The translations under genes were made by a program, and so were the position numbers. Below, piece by piece: positions 24,501 to 36,760 of a stretch of DNA of 64,000 bases; the first letter of the stretch is position 1, and each line of letters begins with the position of its first letter. The stretch is from Apteryx mantelli (lineage: Eukaryota > Chordata > Aves > Apterygiformes > Apterygidae). The stretch is taken from positions 25,789,297 through 25,853,296 of the forward strand of contig NC_089983.1 in the NCBI RefSeq assembly GCF_036417845.1. The letters run 5' to 3'. The notes beneath the pieces are model-generated. The model saw only the letters and a program-made list of their open reading frames with translations. It searched no databases and had not been told where the DNA came from.

Positions 24501-27500
24501 AAAAAAACAATCCATATACACCAGGCATGCCACTTTACTGTTATTGTGACCAGTTTCCTTATTACCTGCTTTCTGGATGACAAATTGAACAGATATAAAG
24601 GCTTGATAGGTCTCTTTAAAAAGCCACTGGAAAAATGCCATTTGTATGCAATGTCTCTTCTTCTGATACTCATGTATTGTAATAATCACAGTCAGAACTG
24701 TATAAATATCAATTCATTTCAGAGTTGCAAAGTGAAACTGCATATGTTGCTGTAGCATTGGTCCATCACATGGTGCATCTAGGAAATCAGCTTCTCAGCA
24801 GTGAAGATGAAAGACTTTTGCTTTTCCAAAAATAAAGACAAAATGACTGGAAGAAGTCTTTATGGTTGCAGTGGAAGTCTTCAGGAGGCTCAGGCATCTG
24901 GGGAGATCTTTGTCTTTCCCAATTTCTTATTCTCACTCTCCTCCCTGAGTCCCCTCTCTCAGCTCTTCTACCTACAGCCAAAATTATGCAGGAAGCTAGT
25001 ATTTACCTTGCTCTTCTTCCCAGGATGCTGCTAAGCAAGTGGAGGTGGCAAGAAGCTATTTCTGCTTTGGGGAATGGAAAAGGCCATACTAGTGAACCAT
25101 AGCTAGTGGGATTTACTATTCTTACTGTCCTTACACAAACCTAGCTCAGCAGCAGGGAGTTCTAGGAGAGATGTGGATTGGCTCTTCAGGTACCGTACAC
25201 TGCTCAAACAACTGCACCCTATCTCCCTTGTCAGAGGCAAAAAGGGGAGCAAACCTCTTCTGGCAGCCTTGGCTACTGCCTTCATGTAAAACTTGTCCTG
25301 TCTGTGAAAACCAGTTGGAAAACTGGGAAAGATGTACCTTCCAACAGATTTGGGGAGGCTGAGATAAAATTCCCAGAACTTAAGAGTTTCAGAAGTTTGT
25401 TGAGCACTTAGAAATTAAATTGTTCTTCAATACACTAATATACTTCTTTGAAGACCTAACAGTAGGTTCACCTGGTAGGAAATAAAGTCAGACTGACAAA
25501 ACTCTTTTTTATGAAGATCAGTTTGAATGAAACTTAACATGTTCCCCAGAGATCAATAACTGCTATTCTGACTCCTCCTAAAAGCAACAGTTGAGTTGCA
25601 TGTAAAATATAACATCAGCTGTTGTGCCTTAACGGAACTAAAAGCAACAATAAAGAAGTGTTTAATGGTGGTTTTGATGTTGTTGAGATCAAATGGCTTG
25701 TGAACGCATTTTTGCAAAACATTCCAGAGTGGGAATCATGACAGAAAGTGCAAAATACTCATGAGACTCGAAGATAGTTTAGTAATGGATAAAAAGCATG
25801 CTACTTGAGAACAAAGGACACAGTCTCAGGGGGGATGAGATTGCCTGAGCAAAGATGCAGAAATTGAGACAAATATAAAATTCACCTTCAGATTGATAAT
25901 AAAGTTATATTAAGACATATAGAGCTTAAATGTTTCTTTATATGTAATGTTATATGTAAAGTCCACAGTAATCAAACCCTTCTATAGGAATCTCTAAGCA
26001 AATAAATAACCTTTATAAAGAAGACAAAATCCTATGCTGGAAATGTGAAAACTCCATTCAAAAGGCATCCCTGCTTTTTAAAATTATGTATCCAGGGAAC
26101 GCAATAATTGAATTAGTATTATTTGGTATTAAAGTTCCACACTCAATTACTGTTCTAAACATCTAATTCAAATTAAGTTGCAGTTAAATAAGAGTAATAG
26201 AAGATGGTTCCATTTAACCCTTTGAGTTTGTGCTGTGCGTATACATGAGAGTAATGTCCACTTTCTTTTCTGTTCAGAAGAGCTGTGGGAAGATCTATTT
26301 CACGCCTGGAGGTCTGTCTAGACCACTAGATTCCCAAGAAGAAAACATGTCTCTAATCCCAGTGCATCCAGTTTGGCTTCCTTCCATGAACAAGTGAATT
26401 TCTTTGTTGCAAATGGCCTATTCACTGCTACGCTTCATAAAGAAAGTACATTACTTCATAAATAGTATACTTTGTACTTCAGTGTAAGGTACTGCAAGTT
26501 ACATTTAAGTAATTCCACCAGTACAGCATCCACGTTGACTTTATATTGATTGGTGGTACTGGAAATGATTGTTAGCACAATGGTGTGTAGACTGAAGTTG
26601 AAAAAAAAGTGAAAAGTTCCGACTAATCAGTAAGGGTTGTACCACTGATACTTATTTCTTTTTTAGTGTTTGTCTGTGGAAGCACCACATGACAGGCACT
26701 GCAGATCTGACCATTTACCTCAGTTCCCAAACATGGGTGTAAGATTGTGAAAATAAAAAAGAAAATATAACAAAAAAGTAGGTGATTTATAACCTCTTTC
26801 ACTGGCCTTCACAGACTCCCTTCTTGCTGCTCTACTACTAATCTTAGAATATCCATGAATGAAACCATGCTTGCTGTTGTGTTTGTGGCAGAAAGCAGAA
26901 AGTTGGAATATTGAGACTGCACTTTTGCCTCTCACCTTAGGACCTGCATTTGAGTATAACTCCGTTGTACTTAAGAATGAGAAGCAAAACACTCCAATGT
27001 AGGGCAGATAAGCAACATTATCCTTAACATTAGTATGCAGTCGTTGAAAGTGCATATTGATCATGTTTGCTGGTTGGTGTTCAAGCTGATGATATGGAGT
27101 ATGTCTCATCTATGTAGCACCTGTGGTTTAATCAGTGACAGCAACATCAATAGTCCATGCAAGTTTGCAGGAAACCAGCAACTAACTACTAAGACACAAA
27201 ACAGTCAGTATATTATGTGCCCATACCTAAATATAGTGCACATATTCTCTTACTCTTTCATTCTGAGATAGTTTGTAGCACACAGACTATTTTTGAACTT
27301 TAATTCATTTTTATAGCACAGATTGTATCAAATAAAAAAAATTATCACTGATTAAAAATATGCTTCCCAGTGTTCTAACCAAAATGTGAATTTTTCTGTA
27401 TTTTTCTAGTTGGCACCAACATTACTACAGTGGTAATGGACCGTTAATGTAATTATACCCCAAATCAAGTAGAAAGTGTCAAAGAGGTTTTAAAGTGCTA

Positions 27501-27914
27501 AAAATTGAAGTCTCTGGAACTCAGCTCAATAATGATAATCTTGGTCTGATTAAGTTTATATGAACAGGAATTTGTGTTACCTGTGTGTGAACCTGCTCAT
27601 CATGTACCATTGACTAATCAAATAGTAGGGATTTTCTGTTCTGTGTTCAAAGTCTTCCTAGCATTACTGTACCTTTGAGCTTTCTTGCATGTGCCCTCTT
27701 TTTCTGTCTGGCAGTCTTGTCCAGGTGGGATCTGAGGTTTTTGAGTATTTTTCTGCAGTTTCCGAATGTCCCCTGCACTGACAGAAGCAAGAGTTCCAGT
27801 CAGGCATTAGTTTTCCTAGACACTGATTTTTGTTTTGCCTTTCTTCGCCAGGCTATGGAGAGACTTCCTAGCGCTTAATGTTTCGTGCTAATTATATACT
27901 GCAGTCTCGCCACG

Positions 27915-27951
27915 TCTCTCTCTCTTTTTTTTTCTTTTTTTCTTTTTTTTC
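27915..27951 (+). repeat. Polypyrimidine tract at edge of CpG island
   Basis: A 37-base unbroken run of C and T directly abuts the GC-rich island upstream of ATP5MC3. Such tracts are common at vertebrate promoter edges; no function is claimed. Confidence 0.85.
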
Positions 27952-28430
27952 GGGCTGAAGAGACTTCAGCTCTCAGCAGCTCTCCCTAGAGTACAGTTCC
28001 TTCACACCTCCCGTCACCGCGCTGGCGCCCGCTGGCCCGCCGCTCTTCGCCCCGCAGGCGTTCAGCGAGCGCGCACCAGCCCCTCCGGCCTTGCCGAGGG
28101 CGAGGCAAGCTCGCCGGCCCCGCTCCGCTGCTGCGGGGGCGCAGCGTCGCACACGGCCCCCGCCACCAGCCCACGGCGGCGGCAGCGTCACGCTGCGGCT
28201 ATAGCCCGCGTCCTGCGCAGCTGTGCTCAACGGTCGCAACGGTCACACGGGCGGCCCTAACTGCCCCGGACACAGGCTGCGGACAGCGCGGGGCCGCCGC
28301 TGCCCGCGCGCCCCGCGCCGGCACCGCGCCCGCTGTTTCGCCACCGATGCCGGCAGGGGCGACGCCGCGCCCCCGCGGAGCTCCCGCAGGGCGCCGGGCC
28401 CCGCGCGAGTGCGGCTGCGCGCCGCTGCGC

Positions 28431-28438
28431 TGACGTCA
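28431..28438. promoter_or_regulatory. Perfect cAMP-response element (CRE)
   Basis: TGACGTCA, the full palindromic CRE bound by CREB and by ATF-family dimers including ATF2. It lies 314 bp upstream of the ATP5MC3 start codon, in the range where functional CREs usually sit relative to the start of transcription. Confidence 0.75.
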
Positions 28439-28483
28439 CTGCGCGGCGGCGCCAGGCGCGCGGCTGTCCGCCTGCCCACGTTG

Positions 28484-28488
28484 CCAAT
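28484..28488 (+). promoter_or_regulatory. CCAAT box (NF-Y type)
   Basis: TTGCCAATAAAG on the plus strand inside an island otherwise nearly pure GC. The AT-richer block 28478-28510 containing it stands out and is a plausible core promoter element. Confidence 0.55.
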
Positions 28489-28503
28489 AAAGTTGCTACA
28501 AAG

Positions 28504-28512
28504 TGACCTTGG
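28504..28512 (-). promoter_or_regulatory. ERR/nuclear-receptor half-site
   Basis: TGACCTTGG, reverse complement CCAAGGTCA: an AAGGTCA core as bound by estrogen-related receptors, which control many mitochondrial genes. The 5' extension fits the TNAAGGTCA consensus only in part. Confidence 0.4.
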
Positions 28513-28566
28513 CGCCGCTTCCCGCCCCCCCCACGCTGCATCCGGGCGCTCGCTGCCGGGCCCCGC

Positions 28567-28578
28567 CGCGCCTGCGCA
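28567..28578. promoter_or_regulatory. NRF-1-like site
   Basis: CGCGCCTGCGCA differs from the palindromic NRF-1 consensus YGCGCAYGCGCR at one position. NRF-1 is an established activator of nuclear genes for the respiratory chain and ATP synthase. Chance matches are more likely in CpG-rich DNA. Confidence 0.5.
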
Positions 28579-28589
28579 GAGACGCCCCG

Positions 28590-28623
28590 GCCAGTGGCTC
28601 TGTGGTGCGGCCGCCGGAGCGGG
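28590..28623 (+). other. ATP5MC3: Probable 5' untranslated exon 1 of ATP5MC3 (3' end)
   Basis: A donor-like GTGAGC begins at 28624 after GGAGCGGG. A pyrimidine-rich acceptor (CTCTTGCTCTCTTCGCAG) ends at 28707, directly before the short leader of the coding exon. This implies a noncoding first exon and an 84-bp intron, as in mammals where the first exon of this gene is noncoding. The 5' end is not determinable by eye; the start given is a placeholder. Confidence 0.5.
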
Positions 28624-28744
28624 GTGAGCGGCGGCGCGGCGCCATCCGCCCCCATCGCGGCCCCCGCCCGCCGCCGCGCCCCCCTCACCCTCTTGCTCTC
28701 TTCGCAGAGACGCCGGATCGTGCCCCGGGACGCTGCCCGCCAAG

Positions 28745-31878
<3,134 letters not shown>

Positions 31879-32010
31879 AAGGAGATCTGCCTGTAATATT
31901 GGCATTGGAATGTAATACTGCGTATTTTATGGGACTCCCAAAGTGTTGGTGTCATGGAAATTGATACTATTTCCACAGTCATTTCATTAAAGATAACAAC
32001 TTTAACTGTC
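31879..32010 (+). terminator. ATP5MC3: ATP5MC3 3' UTR and polyadenylation signal
   Basis: ATTAAA at 31986-31991, about 108 bases after the stop, is the first good polyadenylation signal and has a mildly GT-rich stretch downstream. Cleavage is expected around 32003-32015. No AATAAA lies between stop and this site. Confidence 0.65.
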
Positions 32011-32015
32011 AACCT

Positions 32016-35000
32016 GTTGCCTGCATTTATTCTCTTTCTTATTAGGATATCTGGAAGACAGCATCTTGTCATTCAGTCACCATGGATTTCTCCTGATCAG
32101 TGAGTTACATATAATATAGGACCCTTAAAACAATGGCTTAAAGTCAAACAAATAGAGAGAAAGAGAGAGAGAGAGAGAGAGGTTAAATATGGAAGGCTAT
32201 ACTGCTGGCCTTTTTCCATCACCTATGCTTCAGACTTGCTTAGAGCTGTTTCTATGCACAAATTGTTTCTTCTCGTACTAGCTCGCACATAAGGTGTTTT
32301 GGCAACTCTTGATAGAAGGAGTTAAACAATCAACAACTAGTGATAGGGAAGTTCTTTTTGCATCAGTTTTCAGATACACTATAAATTTTGGGGACCCTAG
32401 TTGAAGTTTCCCAGTCAGTTCTGATTACTGTCCAGGTTGAACTATTTGGTTTAGTTTTTTTTAATAAATCTATGCATAACTTGGTCCAATGTATTTAATT
32501 GTGGCACTTGAACATTATACTGTTACTTAGTTACTGCATTCTTGGCATCTTCTAATTAAAAGGGAGAATTTCCAGCTTCCTGATTCTAAGTCACTCTTGC
32601 ATTATCTTCCTACTTTTTGTCTTAAATAGCAGTAGGATCAAAGTGTTTTTAATAACAAAATGCTTGCAATATCAAGCTTTGTTTCTCAAAGTATCTGTCT
32701 TTTAACAATCTAAATGCATTTCAAGGCATTGTCTACACTTCTAGCAACAAGCTTTGTGCTACTATATACTAACCGATGGAGGTTTTCTGATAACACATCA
32801 AGCTTTCTATACAGGATATTAAATAATAGTTCTGCTTATTCAACAAATATAGATAAACTGAACTTTGGAAGAAGGAGAAAACCTTGATGCAATCTTTGGC
32901 ATCTTGCTGTTAGATGGGAATCCAACATCCAGGAATCTAAATCCAGGAAGCAATCTGCTATGAGCTATAAATAGCCTCTCCCCAGAGAAACGTAAGAAAC
33001 TGACTAGTGACTCTCAGGTCAGTGCAAGATGTAAATACGGTCTTTGTTTTAATCTGAACTCAAATACCGAATTGATGTTCATATAGCCTAATTTGGGAAC
33101 GTAGCTTGTGAGGCTACTTTTCCCATATAGTCTTTGGAGAAAATAGTGATCTTCACAAAAGGATTAAAAGTTGGATTCTAAATATGGAGAAAATACATAT
33201 ATATAATGTGTGTGTGCATGTGCAAGTTCAGGAGTGTAAAAGATGCAGTATCTTTAAATATTCAGCTCTAGCATAGTGTTAATAATACCTTATATGCCTG
33301 GGTCTGGAAGTTATATTTTTCTAGAAATGGAAGGTAAAGCCTACTGTAGCTATCTTCCATGTTTATACTCATGCAGTGTTTTTCTACGAACTTGCTATTA
33401 GCTGTTCTCATAAGCTATTCTCTTACTGAGCTGACGTACCATGTATTTGCTGTGGATGAAAGGCAGATAAAGGTTACTAGAATTCTAGTCTAAGGTTTGT
33501 ACTGCTATCCTTCTGGTGGACAATGCAATAGCTCTGTATACTTACCTCGATTTCTGTGCTCCCCTTGAATCTTAAACTATGTGTTACTCTTTTTAGTACC
33601 ACAAAAATCTCTGGTTTGGTGCTGAGCTTGGGCCATAGTTTCCTTATCCTTGGAGGCATCTGAGTTGGAAATATGTATTTCCCAACATCATGGACTACTC
33701 TAGGCTGAACTAGAGTGCTTAGTAGCACTACTAGAGTGCTTCAATGAGAGTGTTGAATACAAGCTTTGTATTTCCATATTACTGGGGTTTGGCCAGACTG
33801 GAATCTTCAAACTCATCTCAGTCAAGCCTAGCTCCAGCTCTGTAAATCATATTTACCAATAAGTGTGCTTGGTGTAGAGATGAGTTCTGGCTAAGCTATT
33901 GCTCCATAACCTCAGGAAAAAAGTATTTTGAGTTACCACTAGTTATTTTAATCAGCTTTGAATGGCAATTTCTGGATTCACATCCCTTTTTTCCCTTGTG
34001 GTTCATCCTATCAACATGTACCCTTTTCCTTATGATCAGCCTTGTTTGAAAAGCAACAAACATCTTGGGTGGCCCAGGATATAGATGTGAAACCTGACTA
34101 TCTTACTAGTAGCATCTTCCCAAGCTAGTTACCTTTTAAATCACTCTTAGAATACTGAACATGGTTCAAAACCAAGCAAAACTGTTACTAGGTTTTGCCA
34201 GTCCTGAAAGAATTGAATCTCAGTGTCGCAGATAAAGACTAATCAAGGTCTTTCAAAACATGGCAACAAACCTTCAGATGGGATTATCCTCCTCATGGGT
34301 GATAAAGGGCTTAGAGTCAATGAAGGATGGGCAGATTTTCACATCTGAATGATCCTTAGGCACATTGACTTCCTTCATCCATTTTCCCTGTTCTCAAAAA
34401 AAACAGCTTGGTTTTGCTGTTAACTTGAGCACTTTAACGGCTTGGTCAATTTCAGTGGTCTTAAAAGGACAAAGTTTTACTGAAATGCTCACAAAAGGGA
34501 CAACTATAAATGTGTAAATGATGGGATTTTTTACAAAAAAATTTTTTTTGCAGCAATTGAGCAGTAGCAAGGTATCTAAAAGGGTTCTCAGTCCTCTCCG
34601 TAAGAGCTTACATTATTAGAAAACCTTTTCCATGGGTTAAAGAAATCAGATAAAGTCCTATGAAACAATATTGTAGACTTCACTTTCTTGAAACCTTTGT
34701 CACATTTTCTTCTGACATGGACTACACTGACCTCAGAGATTGTCAGCTCAAGTTATAGATTGTTATAGATTCTCCAAATCTGAAGACTGTTCATGGTTTG
34801 TTGTTGGAGATCTTCATTATCTCTGAATAACTGCTCTACCTGCTGTCCAAGTAGATCTGATTCATTCCAGCTGAAATACATTGAAAGTGGTGTGTACAAC
34901 AATGTTTCCGTAATGTATAATGAAGGAAATGTTTATGTTACCAATTATGTTCTTATGTCATTGCTGCAGGTAGAAATGATTCATCCTTTCTATCCTGCTT

Positions 35001-36235
35001 CTTTCTTTGACTATTCTTGCTTCTTTCACTCTGCTTATGGTTTTTTGGGGGCCAATTTCAGACTGAATTGAAGAAAGGCAGAGAACTTGCAGTTCAGTTC
35101 TCTGTTCAGATTCAGGACTGGCACTGCCGTGTGAAGATCTGAAACACTGGATATTTGTCTGATATAGCTCTTGGTTGTTCTGCGTGGAAAGCTTGTAACT
35201 GTAGAAAATGTAAGATTTCTGTTCCTCTCTTCTCAGCACTCAAATATGAGTCCTTCACAACATACTTACAATTAATAATAATCCTAACTTCAAGTAAACA
35301 GTATACTTGTATGCAGGGTCCTTTATCCCTCTTCATCTCAAAGTACTTTATACAAGTGTCCAGCAAAACAATTTACAAGAGGAAGTGCAACTGCTATATA
35401 TAGTCTTTTCCAAGTTCAGGGAAATTTAGACAGTGTAATTACATACTGTAGAATTTGCTTATGACATTGGAGTTAATATTCTTTTTAGCAAATGTATTTA
35501 TTTATATTTTATTTTTAGTCTCTTAGACTGATCAGAGACTGAGGCTCAGAACAAGAAAGTTCCAAAATGTACATGAACACAGAATTAAAATTGCATCCTT
35601 GCTTCAGGGCAAGAGTCACATACTCTGATGTGACATATGCTTCAAGCATCGTCATTCAGCAAAGAGTTGCAGCAGTTTAGTCTCCACCTGCCTGCTACTG
35701 CCTTTCCACTATTCTACCAGCAATTAGCATCCCTTCTGCAGGATCAGCAGCAGACAGCACGGACTTCATTGTCTGCCACTTGAGCTCCTTGTCTGCATTT
35801 CAGCACAAATCCTCCTTGAACAGCAGTTTAACCTAATATGCTGGATTGCAGCACAGACACAGTTTGGCTTGGCTCTTATGGCACACTGGTCCAGCTGGGG
35901 CCAGCAAAATTAAGATCCCTAGCAGAGAGAGTGGATTTTCTACCACTCTGGGTAGTGGATACTGCACAGGAGAGCACTTTAACACATCTCCATGCTCACC
36001 ATGGAGTTGAGATAGTGGCAGTCAAGGAGCCTGCAGGACCAGAAACAGTGGGTTTGGCCTACCCAGGCATGAGGCTATTATTAGCATCGTGCTGGTTATA
36101 CGGGATACAGCGCCTCAGCCACCACCAGGCAGGTCAGGGCTGCCGCCAGTCGCCCATCCACGCGCGAGACCGAGCAGAGCCTGCTTAGCTAAAGCAGTGT
36201 CACGGCTCCCCGCTCAGCCCCACCCAGTCATTTAG
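32016..36235 (+). other. Intergenic gap between ATP5MC3 and ATF2
   Basis: About 4.2 kb with no recognisable exon. It holds a GA microsatellite at 32154-32182. GC content and CpG count rise from about 35.8 kb toward the ATF2 island. The 116-codon open frame at 35838-36188 has no recognisable family, so I do not call it a gene. Confidence 0.6.
32154..32182. repeat. (GA)n microsatellite
   Basis: Roughly 14 GA units with one AA interruption, directly downstream of ATP5MC3. Confidence 0.9.
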
Positions 36236-36286
36236 CACTTCCGGCCACACAGACACTCCAGCATTGCCAAGCGCCCTGTCGGCGGC

Positions 36287-36296
36287 GGCCAATCAG
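36287..36296 (+). promoter_or_regulatory. CCAAT box (NF-Y)
   Basis: GGCCAATCAG matches the NF-Y consensus RRCCAATSR closely and lies about 90 bp upstream of the TCTCGCGAGA palindrome. Confidence 0.6.
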
Positions 36297-36331
36297 CGGC
36301 GCGCCCCGTCCCGCCTCCCGCCCCTCTCTGC

Positions 36332-36337
36332 CACGTG
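36332..36337. promoter_or_regulatory. E-box (CACGTG)
   Basis: The full palindromic CACGTG in the context GCCACGTGAC fits USF- or TFE-type bHLH-zip sites. It lies between the CCAAT box and the TCTCGCGAGA motif. Confidence 0.55.
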
Positions 36338-36377
36338 ACTCGCGTTCCCCCGCTGCCCAGGGAGATGTCAGTTGAGT

Positions 36378-36387
36378 TCTCGCGAGA
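36378..36387. promoter_or_regulatory. TCTCGCGAGA core-promoter palindrome
   Basis: A perfect ten-base match to the conserved vertebrate palindrome found in a subset of TATA-less CpG-island promoters, where it often sits just upstream of the start and can support transcription in both directions. It suggests that ATF2 transcription starts shortly after 36390. Confidence 0.7.
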
Positions 36388-36389
36388 TG

Positions 36390-36760
36390 TGACGGAAGCC
36401 TGTGGGGGACCTGGCCTTTAATGTGCGGTTCGGCCCCTGTTCCCGAGGTGAGTTTGTAAACAGCGCGCGGTGGCGGCGGGCACGGCGGCGGCGGCTGCTC
36501 CTCCTCCTCCCCCCCCCGCCCCCTCCATCCCTGCGCGCTGCAGCGGGCGCGGGCGGGGGCGCGTACCGGGGCGGGGGGAGAGGCCCGGCGTAGCGGTAGG
36601 CGGGGGTTACCCGGGAGGCAGTAACATGGCGCCGCCGCTCCGCTGCTCAGCCGCCCCCTCCCCCACCGCGGCTTGTGGCTCCCGCCGCCCCTAGAGCCGG
36701 GGCGCGGCGGGACGGGCGGCCCGGCCGGCCAGCGCCGCGGAGACCGTCACCGGCCCGGAG
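36390..36760 (+). other. ATF2: Probable 5' untranslated exon 1 of ATF2
   Basis: Two donor-like sites follow the promoter motifs: GAG|GTGAGT at 36448 and GGAG|GTAGGG at 36761. I favour the second because the GC-rich leader up to GTCACCGGCCCGGAG resembles what I recall of the mammalian ATF2 leader, but both may be used. The 5' end is inferred from the TCTCGCGAGA motif, not seen. A YY1-like site at 36623-36631 would lie inside this exon. Confidence 0.45.

Larger units (their letters stand above)
11186..27904. other. Gene-free AT-rich DNA upstream of ATP5MC3
   Basis: No exon, tRNA, rRNA or recent transposon is recognisable. The visible content is homopolymer and AT-rich tracts, an AT palindromic block (20.37-20.49 kb), a short tandem duplication (18.28 kb) and decayed ancient repeats (15.98-17.39 and 21.44-21.56 kb). 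Translated open frames are short, low in complexity or without splice signals. Confidence 0.6.

Noticed and set aside
24357-24755. 132-codon open frame in the desert
   Set aside because: Overlaps an antisense open frame of similar quality, has random-looking composition and no match to a known family.
35300-35400. Possible old LINE tail (ATCTCAAAGTACTTTATACAA)
   Set aside because: The similarity to the L2/L3 tail pattern is short and could be chance; not strong enough for a feature.
36108-36135. CTCF-like word CCACCACCAGGCAGGTCAGG upstream of ATF2
   Set aside because: It breaks the core consensus at two key positions.
35838-36188. A 116-codon open frame just upstream of the ATF2 island
   Set aside because: No recognisable domain, no clear start context, and it lies in the upstream promoter flank. 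It could be transcribed DNA, but there is no evidence of a protein gene.
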